DNA of 37,090 nt from Desulfuromonadaceae bacterium. GTDB lineage: Bacteria; Desulfobacterota; Desulfuromonadia; Desulfuromonadales; SZUA-540. Location of the stretch: positions 1 to 37,090 of the forward strand of contig QKGY01000449.1 in assembly GCA_003250235.1 (NCBI GenBank), read 5' to 3'. The notes under the pieces are model-generated. The model was not told where the DNA came from and made no database searches. It saw only the letters and a program-made list of their open reading frames with translations. Positions 27,601-35,574 of the stretch are shown one piece after another. The position numbers and the translations under genes are program-made. Numbering within the stretch: position 1 is the stretch's first letter; each line of letters begins with the position of its first letter.

Positions 27601-28299
27601 TCAGGACTTGAAGTGAAACCGCATCCGGACCTTGCCGACCTCGACCAGATCGCCTTCCTTGAGGTACGTGTCGTCCGTCACATCCTGACCGTTGAGCTTG
27701 AGTTTGCTGCGTCCGTCTGCAGGGGAAAGGGCATACCCGAGTTTATCCCGGGTCACAAACCCGGCCGCCTTGGGGGCCAGCCAGCCTTCCAGACGAATAC
27801 CCGCCGTGGGATCCTTGCCGATCAGGGTCAGGTTGCCGGTCAACTCGTATTCGGGCTGGTCGGTCCCACCCTCGAGCACGCTCAGGATGCCGATCCGGCT
27901 GCCGGAATACGTCATGTTGTCCAGCACCTCTTTGTGTTGCCGCGTTTCGAGCACCATGGTCTTATCCATCTCCAGCTCACGGATCCCCTGCGCGGAAGGC
28001 TGCCCCTCATCCTTCTCCATCAGAAAAACCAGGGTGTGCTTGCCGATGGTGACGGCATCGTTATGGCTCAGGCCCCAGCGGGTGATTTTCTTGTTGTTCA
28101 CAAACGACCCGTTGGTGCTGTTCAGGTCTTCGATGAAATAATGACCCAGCTGCTTTTCCACCCGGGCGTGAAAACTGGAGACGGCCAGATTGTCGATCTG
28201 CAGGTCGTTCTCCAGGTTGCGGCCGATGGTCAGCTGATCCTTGTCGGTGTCGATGACCTTGAGGATCTTGTCGTTAAATTTCAATAGGATTCTCAGCAT
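27601..28299 (-). CDS. FHA-domain protein (canonical FHA plus a second degenerate FHA-like domain)
   Basis: LTIGRNLENDLQIDNLAVSSFHARVEKQ...LNSTNGSFVNNKKI. C-terminal repeat LTLIGKDPTAGIRLEGWLAPKAAGFV...LNGQDVTDDTYLKEGDLVEVG. ATG at 28299 with GGAGGTAG. Confidence 0.9.
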   Translation of the reverse strand: MLRILLKFNDKILKVIDTDKDQLTIGRNLENDLQIDNLAVSSFHARVEKQLGHYFIEDLNSTNGSFVNNKKITRWGLSHNDAVTIGKHTLVFLMEKDEGQPSAQGIRELEMDKTMVLETRQHKEVLDNMTYSGSRIGILSVLEGGTDQPEYELTGNLTLIGKDPTAGIRLEGWLAPKAAGFVTRDKLGYALSPADGRSKLKLNGQDVTDDTYLKEGDLVEVGKVRMRFHFKS

Positions 28300-28306
28300 G
28301 ACAGAT

Positions 28307-29104
28307 CTACCTCCTGAGTTTGGAAATAAGTTTGTTGACCGACCGGACCAGACCGTTCTCCTGCATGTGTAACAGGACAGCCGTGATGTTGTCCCGTCCG
28401 CCTTCCCGGTTGGCCGATTCGACGAGGCGGGCACAGGCTTCCGAGGGGTCGTCCAGCGCGCTCACCAGCGACAGCAGGGTCTCGTCGGCCAGCATGTCCG
28501 TCAACCCGTCGGTGCAGAGCAGGTAACGGTCTCCGGCCTCGGCCGTAAGGGTTTGGATATCGACAACGAGTTCCTGGGCGCTGCCGATGGCCCGAGTCAG
28601 TACATGACGGTGGGCGGAAACGGCGGCCTCTTCAGCACTGAGGAGCCCCTGTCTCAGCTGTTCGTTGATCAGGGTGTGGTCCTCGGTCAGCTGCTCGATG
28701 ACATGATGGCGAATCCGGTAAATCCGGCTGTCACCGACATGGGCGACGACCAAGCGCTCGGCCCGGATCCAGAGAGCGACCAGCGTGCTTCCCATGCCGC
28801 GCCAGGACGGGTTTTCGCCCGCCGCACGACAGACTTCGTCGTTGGCAGCCTGAACGGCCGTTCGCAAGATATCGACAGAGGGGATGAGCGGGTCCGGGCT
28901 ATCGGGCTTTGCGGCGAGGCAATAGCGTTCCACCCGCGACTGCACGGTTTCCACCGCCAGGGCGCTGGCAATCTCGCCGGCGGCATGCCCCCCCATGCCG
29001 TCGGCGACCAGATAAAGGCCGAGGTCGTCACGCAGGGCGAAGCTGTCCTCGTTGTTGTCGCGACACAGACCGGCATCGCTCAGGCCTCTTGAGAGTATCC
29101 GCAT
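28307..29104 (-). CDS. PP2C-type (Stp1/PrpC-like) Ser/Thr protein phosphatase
   Basis: DAGLCRDNNEDSF, LVADGMGGHAAGEIAS, HVGDSRIYRIR, LLCTDGLTDML, GGRDNITAVLL. Confidence 0.95.
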   Translation of the reverse strand: MRILSRGLSDAGLCRDNNEDSFALRDDLGLYLVADGMGGHAAGEIASALAVETVQSRVERYCLAAKPDSPDPLIPSVDILRTAVQAANDEVCRAAGENPSWRGMGSTLVALWIRAERLVVAHVGDSRIYRIRHHVIEQLTEDHTLINEQLRQGLLSAEEAAVSAHRHVLTRAIGSAQELVVDIQTLTAEAGDRYLLCTDGLTDMLADETLLSLVSALDDPSEACARLVESANREGGRDNITAVLLHMQENGLVRSVNKLISKLRR

Positions 29105-29107
29105 GGA

Positions 29108-31648
29108 TCAGCCTATTTCCTGCAGGCACTGCTGCACCTGCTTCAGGACCAGAGAAGCACTGGCATAACGCCTGGAAAGAGCCTTTGCCAGCAATTTGTC
29201 GACGATTTCCACGCAACAGGACGGGGCTCCGGGCTGGATTTCCTCCAGCTTCTCATAGGAACCGTTGGCGATATTGTACATCAGGGCAGCGATGCTCTCG
29301 CCCTGAAAGGGTTTTTTCCCACTCAGCAGTTCGTAGAAGACGCAGCCAAGCGAAAAGAGATCGGAGCGTCCGTCCACTTTCTTACCGGCCACCTGCTCGG
29401 GCGACATGTAGCTCGGGGTGCCGAGAACGACCCCCGTCTGGGTCTGGGAGCTGGAGATCACCCGGGCAATCCCGAAGTCGGTCACCTTGATCTGCCCGTT
29501 TTCCATATACATGATGTTGGCCGGCTTGATGTCGCGATGGACCACATCGTGCTCATGAGCGTATTCCAGGGCGGCAGCCACCCCGGCTATGACCTGAAGG
29601 ACCTTGGACGGAGCCAGCAGGTGTCCCTTTCGGCAGTACTGGCTCAGGTCCTTGCCCTGCAGCAGTTCCATGGCCATGTACGCCATGTCGTGATCCTCGC
29701 CGACATCGTAAATGGTGACGATGTTCGGATGGTTGAGGCGACCCGCCGCCTCGGCCTCCCGGAAGAAACGCTCCTTGACCTCCGCAAGGCGCTCCGGCTC
29801 GATAGCCCCATAGCTCAGAGTCTTGATGGCCACCTCGCGATTGATGCGGGGGTCTCTCCCTAGATAGACCGTCCCCATGGCCCCCTGACCCAGCTCGCGC
29901 AGCACCTCGTAACGCCCCAGAGTCGGCTTGACCCCCACGTTTTCCAGGACCATGGTGGCGTCGTGGCGGTTGCTTCCTCCGAGCACCACGGGATTGGCAG
30001 TCTGCCGCATCTTGTCGAGCCGGGAGCGGACATCCTTGAACTTTCCCGCCTTGGCAAGATGTTCGTAAACCGCGGCGGCCTTGTGAAACAGCCGCTTGCG
30101 TTCGAAATCGAGGCCGAGATTGTAAAGCAGCTCCTTCACCGAGGGGTCCTCCACCGGGCACTTCATGAATTTCTCGAAAGCCAGGTCCAGCATCCCCTGC
30201 CCCTGGAAGGTCAGCCCCTGCATTTTGCTGGTGGTGATGTTCTCGTTGCGGCTTTTGATCGCGGCCACCCAGCGGGTCGCAACCAGCAGGGAAAACCCGA
30301 GCAGGGTGAAAAGGGCCGGAGGAAAGGCCGCCAGCCAGACCCCGAACTGCAGAAAGACCCCGGCCACCAGCGCGTACCAGGTCGTCAGGAAGACACCCAG
30401 GATCAGAGCCCCCACCTTCAGGCTCACGCGGGGGAGAACGAAAAGAAGAAAAAAACCGAAATAGAGCAGAGCGGCGGTTTCGGCGATCCACCCCCAGGGG
30501 GGGAGGATCACGTAGCTGCCGGAGAGGAGCCGGTCAAGAATGCGGGCAGCCACCACCACGGAAGATTCCTCGCCGATGCCGGGAGTGTTCATCCGGGTGG
30601 CATCGGAACCGGTCAGCCCCACCAGGACTGCCTTGTTCTTGAAGGCATCGGCAGGCACCTTGCCGTCCAGAAGTTCGGAGGCCGAATAGAGCGGAAGGCC
30701 TTCGGCGGCGGAGACCGGCCCGACCGGCAGACGCAATGCTCTGTCGGTCGGGATTTTCATCCAGCCGAGCTGAATCCCGTAAAAGTCGCTGCGGTTACGT
30801 ATGACCTTCAGGTCACCGAGGGAAAGACCGGAATAGGCGGCGGCCATCCTCAGGCCAAAGGAGGGGACGGCATAATGGTCGAAAGAGACAAGCAGGATAT
30901 CCCGGCGCATTTCGCCATCCGGATCGGGACGCAGCAGCGTATGCCCATAGCCTGCCGAGGCGGACGCTGTCAGTTTAGGCAACGTGAGGGAGGAAACCCG
31001 GCACCCGGGATCATACCAGGCATACAGGGGATTCTGCAGGGACTTCAGGAGCTCACCGGCGGTTTGCCGTGCATCCGAGGCCGCAGGGAAGAGACCGCGC
31101 GAAAGAGTCTGGGGAGGGTTTTCTGGCTTTCCGTCGGCGTCGGCGGCGGCAGCCCCAAGCCGGACCGGCAGCACGACCGTCCCTTTGGCCGCCGCCCTGG
31201 AGAGCGCTTTGTCACCATCGAGCGTCTGCAGAGAGGTCGCAAGGGAATCTTCCACATACGTTCTTCCCTGCGCGGAAAGCAGACCGGGGGTCTCCAGCAA
31301 TCCCTCGGCCAGAGAACGGAGGGCGTCGATCTGTGGTGTGGCCTGGCGATGGGAGAGTGGCAGGAAGAGGCCCGTGGCTTTGGCCTCCGAAGCTCTGATC
31401 CGTTCCACCAGGTCGGCCAGATAGGTGCGAGGCCAGGGCCAGTCCCCCAGTGCGGCAATGCTGACCGGATCGATCGCCACCACGGCGACCTTGCCGGACA
31501 GGTCGGCCTGCTTTTGCCGGCAGAGCCGGTCATAGAGCGGGTAATCCGCTACGCGCAGAAAAGGGAGATCCAACAAGGTGCCGGAGAGAATCAGCAGCAA
31601 AAGCAGGCCCTGAATGGCCCATGGTGAAAAAAGCTTTCGTATCTTCAT
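29108..31648 (-). CDS. CHASE2-domain membrane Ser/Thr protein kinase
   Basis: N-terminal TM and CHASE2 (YDRLCR...VAVVAIDPVSIAALGDWPWPRTYLADLVERI), TM cluster, TPR-like linker, Hanks kinase LGQGAMGTVYLGRDP, VVHRDIKPANIMYM, VTDFGIARV. ATG at 31648 preferred to 31882. Confidence 0.92.
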   Translation of the reverse strand: MKIRKLFSPWAIQGLLLLLILSGTLLDLPFLRVADYPLYDRLCRQKQADLSGKVAVVAIDPVSIAALGDWPWPRTYLADLVERIRASEAKATGLFLPLSHRQATPQIDALRSLAEGLLETPGLLSAQGRTYVEDSLATSLQTLDGDKALSRAAAKGTVVLPVRLGAAAADADGKPENPPQTLSRGLFPAASDARQTAGELLKSLQNPLYAWYDPGCRVSSLTLPKLTASASAGYGHTLLRPDPDGEMRRDILLVSFDHYAVPSFGLRMAAAYSGLSLGDLKVIRNRSDFYGIQLGWMKIPTDRALRLPVGPVSAAEGLPLYSASELLDGKVPADAFKNKAVLVGLTGSDATRMNTPGIGEESSVVVAARILDRLLSGSYVILPPWGWIAETAALLYFGFFLLFVLPRVSLKVGALILGVFLTTWYALVAGVFLQFGVWLAAFPPALFTLLGFSLLVATRWVAAIKSRNENITTSKMQGLTFQGQGMLDLAFEKFMKCPVEDPSVKELLYNLGLDFERKRLFHKAAAVYEHLAKAGKFKDVRSRLDKMRQTANPVVLGGSNRHDATMVLENVGVKPTLGRYEVLRELGQGAMGTVYLGRDPRINREVAIKTLSYGAIEPERLAEVKERFFREAEAAGRLNHPNIVTIYDVGEDHDMAYMAMELLQGKDLSQYCRKGHLLAPSKVLQVIAGVAAALEYAHEHDVVHRDIKPANIMYMENGQIKVTDFGIARVISSSQTQTGVVLGTPSYMSPEQVAGKKVDGRSDLFSLGCVFYELLSGKKPFQGESIAALMYNIANGSYEKLEEIQPGAPSCCVEIVDKLLAKALSRRYASASLVLKQVQQCLQEIG

Positions 31649-31928
31649 CAAAACATCCGGAGAAAAAACATCATGGCAGACGAACGAACACCGCCCCCCG
31701 AGCCGAAGGCACGTGCTGTGAATCGGTAGATTTAAGCAAATTTCATTCCAGGGGATACCGGGCGACGGAACAACAATCCGGGAGGGAGGGAGAACGGAAA
31801 ACAGCCTGTTACGGACGTTAGAGGAAAAGGACTCCAGAAGCCTCGGCCGATACGGAGGCCAATTCAACCCTGTCCGGAACAAAAATGGTCACCCCCGGTT
31901 CGTCCTGTTCGGCAACGAAACAGAAGCG

Positions 31929-34346
31929 TTAACCGGATTGGTTTTTCTCCGATTCTTTGTTCTGGGCAAATTTGCGAAGGTTTTCAGCCATTTCCCGCAG
32001 CCGTCTATCCACCAGGAAATTGACCGTCCCTTCCGGCCAGGTACCGTCTTCACGAAGAGAACCGGCCGGAGTCCCCGTGAGGATTTCGATCCCTTCATCG
32101 ACGGACGAAACCGCCCAGACATGAAAGGTCCCCTCCCGGACGGCGGTGATGACCTCCTCCTTGAGCATCAGGTTCTTACGGTTCTGCACGGGGATCACCA
32201 CCCCCTGTTCCCCCGTCAGTCCCTTGGCCTTGCAGACCGCGTAGAACCCTTCGATCTTTTCGTTCACGCCGCCGATCGGCTGAATCTGCCCCCGCTGATT
32301 GACCGACCCGGTGACGGCCACTCCCTGGCGGATGGGAACCCCGGACAGGGAGGACAGCAGTCCGTAGAGCTCTGTGGATGAGGCGCTGTCCCCCTCTACC
32401 CCGGCATAGGACTGTTCAAAACAGAGGGAGGCCCCGAAGGAGAGGGGCTTATCCTGGGCAAAACGCCCGCCGAAGAAGCCGGAGAGAATGAGCACCCCCT
32501 TGTCGTGGATGGGACCGGAGAGTTTGGCTTCCCTTTCGATGTTCACCACCCCGCCCTTGCCCAGATAGGTGCGCACGGTGAGCCGTGACGGCTTGCCGAA
32601 AGAGTAATCCCCCATGAGATACACCGACAGGCCGTTCACCTGCCCGACCACGGCCCCTTCCGTGTCCACCAGCAGCGTATCCTCCTCGATGAACTCCTGG
32701 AGTCGCTCCTCCATTTTGTTGGAACGGTACACCTTGGCTTCCAGCGCCAGATCGACGTGGCCTTTCTCCACGCAGGTTCTCCCCTGGGTCGTCGCGTAAT
32801 AAGACGCCTCGCGAATGATGTCGGCCAGGTCGATAAAGCGCGAAGAAAAACGGTTCTGGTCTTCTATCAGGCGGGCGGAATACTCTACCATGCGCGCCAC
32901 GCCGGTCGGATCAAAGGGAAGCAGTTCCTCGTCGCGGCAGTGCGTCGCCACAAACTGGGCATACTGCTGGATGTTTTCCCAGGTATTTTTCATCATCCGG
33001 TCGAAATCGGCCTTGACCTTGAAAAGTTTCTGGAAATCGGGATCGAGCTGGTAGAGCAGATAGTAGAGAAGCGGCGTGCCGATCAGGATGATCTTGCAGT
33101 TCATGGGAATGGGCTGAGGCTTGAGCGATACCGTGGCGATCAGGCGGTACTGCTCCATCATGTCCTCGATTTTCACCTCTTTATTACGGATACAACGTTT
33201 AAGCGCTTCATAGGAGAAGAGGTTGATCAGAACCTCCCGGCAGTCAAGAATCAGGTAGCCGCCGTTGGCGCGGTGGATCGCCCCGGCTTTGATCATAGTG
33301 AAGTTGGTTGTGGCGTTTCCCATCTGGATGATGTGCTCGATGCGCCCGAAGAGATTGAAATAGGTGGGGTTGGCCTCATAGACGACAGGCGCCCCCTTCT
33401 GCTCGCTGTTGTCGACGAACAGGTTGACCTTGTAGCGTTCGAATACCGAATCCTGGTCGTTGGCGCGCATTCCCGGCAACGTGATCTGCGGTCCCTGGCT
33501 GGGCCGCAAGGCATCGATGTGCTCAAGAAGGTCCTTTTTGCAATTGGCAAAATGGGCCAGGACCTTCTCAACGTTATGGAACTTCTCCTCCAGATCGTCA
33601 AACAGATGGCCGATTGCCGCCATGAGCACATCTTTTTCCATCTGTTCGGTGGCGGCGCGCAGTTTTTTCTCGAGCTCCCGCGCCCGGCGCAGCACTTCAT
33701 TCAGCTGCTCCTGAAGGACAGCCCCCTTCTTCTCCAGATTGCCCCGTTCACTGTCCGAGAGTTCCTCGTAGTCCTGCTGGGAAATGGGATGTCCGTCCTT
33801 TGTGGGAACCAGCACCAGGCCGCTGACCGTGCGCTGAAGAATGAAGCCCTCTTCGTTGACCTTCTCCTCCAGGGCCTGAAACAACTTCTTGTGTCGCTCC
33901 TGGGACTCGGCGGCCAGACGGTTCTTGTGCTGTTCGTATTCCTTGCTTTCGAAGACCTTGGGGATCTCCTCGGAGAGACGGGCGATAAGAGCGTCGACAT
34001 CCTTCTGCAGCTCTCGGCCCTTGCCTGCCGGCAGACTCAGATGGGTCGGGTGCGCCCCGTCCGCAAAGTCGTACAGATAACACCAGTCGTCCGGTACCGT
34101 TTCACCGCTGGCCCGGGTATCGAGCATCTTCTTGATCGTGGAGGAACGTCCGGTCCCGGGCTCGCCGAGAACAAAAATGTTGTAACCGCTGTTGGGGATA
34201 CCGAGGCCGAATTCGATGGCCGTCAGGGCGCGAGCCTGCCCGATGGTTCCTTCCAGACAGGGGATCTCGGCCGTCGTCTTGAATTCGAACTGGGCCGGAT
34301 CGCAACGCCAGGTCAGTTCTTCCGGTGAGAGCCGATAGGTGTCCAC
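31929..34346 (-). CDS. Lon-family protease (LonB/YcbZ-like, AAA_32) with S16 protease domain
   Basis: IFVLGEPGTGRSSTIKKML, ANGGYLILDCREVL, protease Ser motif EGDSASSTELYGLLSSLSGVPI and catalytic Lys motif GGVNEKIEGFY. Confidence 0.93.
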   Translation of the reverse strand: MDTYRLSPEELTWRCDPAQFEFKTTAEIPCLEGTIGQARALTAIEFGLGIPNSGYNIFVLGEPGTGRSSTIKKMLDTRASGETVPDDWCYLYDFADGAHPTHLSLPAGKGRELQKDVDALIARLSEEIPKVFESKEYEQHKNRLAAESQERHKKLFQALEEKVNEEGFILQRTVSGLVLVPTKDGHPISQQDYEELSDSERGNLEKKGAVLQEQLNEVLRRARELEKKLRAATEQMEKDVLMAAIGHLFDDLEEKFHNVEKVLAHFANCKKDLLEHIDALRPSQGPQITLPGMRANDQDSVFERYKVNLFVDNSEQKGAPVVYEANPTYFNLFGRIEHIIQMGNATTNFTMIKAGAIHRANGGYLILDCREVLINLFSYEALKRCIRNKEVKIEDMMEQYRLIATVSLKPQPIPMNCKIILIGTPLLYYLLYQLDPDFQKLFKVKADFDRMMKNTWENIQQYAQFVATHCRDEELLPFDPTGVARMVEYSARLIEDQNRFSSRFIDLADIIREASYYATTQGRTCVEKGHVDLALEAKVYRSNKMEERLQEFIEEDTLLVDTEGAVVGQVNGLSVYLMGDYSFGKPSRLTVRTYLGKGGVVNIEREAKLSGPIHDKGVLILSGFFGGRFAQDKPLSFGASLCFEQSYAGVEGDSASSTELYGLLSSLSGVPIRQGVAVTGSVNQRGQIQPIGGVNEKIEGFYAVCKAKGLTGEQGVVIPVQNRKNLMLKEEVITAVREGTFHVWAVSSVDEGIEILTGTPAGSLREDGTWPEGTVNFLVDRRLREMAENLRKFAQNKESEKNQSG

Positions 34347-34349
34347 AAG

Positions 34350-35318
34350 TTACCTCCCGCTTTTTCGGTAATCGCAGGTGACCAAAGTCACAGGAGCTTC
34401 CAGATAGGTTTTGAGGGTGGCGAGGAACTCGGCGGCGTCTGCCCCATCAAGCACCCGGTGGTCGGCCGACAAGGTCAGGCGCAGCATCGTGGCGATACCC
34501 GGTTCGCCCGACGCATCCACCACCACCTCCCCCTTGATGGTGCCGACGGCCAGAACCGCCGCCTGGGGCGGCGTGATGATGGCGCCGAAGGATTCCACCC
34601 CCAGCATCCCCATGTTCGAGACGGTGAATGTCCCTCCTTCCATCTCTTCCGGAGCAAGACTGCCATGCTGGGCCTTTTCCGCGAGGGAGCGGGCCCGACG
34701 GTGAATATCCTGGATACTGAGGTGCCCGCAGTCGCGCAGCACCGGATAAAAGAGTCCCCTGTCCGTGGCCACCGCCACGGACAGGTGAATATCCGGCTGT
34801 TCCACCGCCTCGCCGTCGACCCAGTGGCTGTTGATCCAGGGATGCTCTCTGAGCGAGCGGGCCACCGCCGCCAAAATGAAATCGTTGATCGTGACGTTGA
34901 GATCTTTGCGGAAGCGAATGACGTCGGTCATATCCACCGCGACGGTGACGAAAAAATGAGGGATCGTCTGCCAGCTTTCGGTCATTTTTCGTTCCATCAG
35001 ACGACGGATCTTCACGGACTTTTTCTTACCACCGGGCGGCAGAACACAGAACGATCCCTCTGGGCGCGCCGGGGAAGTCTCCTCGGGCTCCAGAACCGCC
35101 AGCACAACCCCGGCCGCCGCCGCGGCCCCTTCGTCAAGCGACAGCCGCACCACACGTCCCCGGGCTTCAGACTTGAGAGAAAAGACGGCGTCGGCCAGCC
35201 CCACTTCGGCAATGGTTTCCCCGCTCTCCACCAGATCTCCGGGCTGGACGAACCAGCGCAGAACGGATCCTTTCCCCATGTCGCTGCACAATCTGGGCAT
35301 GATGATTTCTAACGGCAT
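34350..35318 (-). CDS. 2-oxo acid dehydrogenase E2-like acyltransferase with degenerate lipoyl domain
   Basis: Biotinyl/lipoyl-like N-domain MPRLCSDMGKGSVLRWFVQPGDLVESGETIAEV; catalytic domain IRRLMERKMTESWQTIPHFFVTVAVDM...LTLSADHRVLDGADAAEFLATLKTYLE. ATG at 35318 with GGAGGAG. Confidence 0.92.
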   Translation of the reverse strand: MPLEIIMPRLCSDMGKGSVLRWFVQPGDLVESGETIAEVGLADAVFSLKSEARGRVVRLSLDEGAAAAAGVVLAVLEPEETSPARPEGSFCVLPPGGKKKSVKIRRLMERKMTESWQTIPHFFVTVAVDMTDVIRFRKDLNVTINDFILAAVARSLREHPWINSHWVDGEAVEQPDIHLSVAVATDRGLFYPVLRDCGHLSIQDIHRRARSLAEKAQHGSLAPEEMEGGTFTVSNMGMLGVESFGAIITPPQAAVLAVGTIKGEVVVDASGEPGIATMLRLTLSADHRVLDGADAAEFLATLKTYLEAPVTLVTCDYRKSGR

Positions 35319-35433
35319 AGATCGCACTCCTCCAGCATCCGGTCATGAGAGCGCTCGAACGCATCCCATGGAGTTTCTCCCGTCCCGAAAGGAAAACAGC
35401 ACCGGCGTTCTCTCTGTATTTCCTTATGGTTCT

Positions 35434-35461
35434 AGTGTACCAACCGGCCAGAGGATCACAA
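35434..35461 (-). promoter_or_regulatory. Candidate sigma-70 promoter for the E2-like/Lon genes (TTGTGA-16-TACACT)
   Basis: Minus strand TTGTGA at 35461-35456 and TACACT at 35439-35434. Confidence 0.4.
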
Positions 35462-35574
35462 CCGGGCTGTCGCAAGGGATTTTTACCGACACCGGAAAAA
35501 GCGGAACGCCCGCATTGCCCTGTTCCGCGTAACGGCTATTGTTGAATAAAAACACAACGACGAGGAGTCATTGG

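Noticed and set aside
29963-31627. 554-aa plus-strand ORF antisense to the CHASE2 kinase
   Set aside because: Low-complexity antisense translation opposite a well-supported kinase; no recognisable domain.
27601-31648. T6SS-associated PpkA/PppA/Fha locus
   Set aside because: No Tss structural genes, Hcp/VgrG or IcmF-like proteins in the window; neighbours are Lon/E2-like and a PAS kinase.
31649-31882. 78-residue N-terminal extension of the Ser/Thr kinase ORF
   Set aside because: Sequence looks non-coding and precedes a natural TM-CHASE2 start MKIRKLFSPWAIQGLLLLL; treated as leader, although the RBS at 31648 is weak.
32757-34328. 523-aa plus-strand ORF antisense to the Lon-like protease
   Set aside because: Mirror of the sense coding frame, no domain motifs and no RBS evidence.
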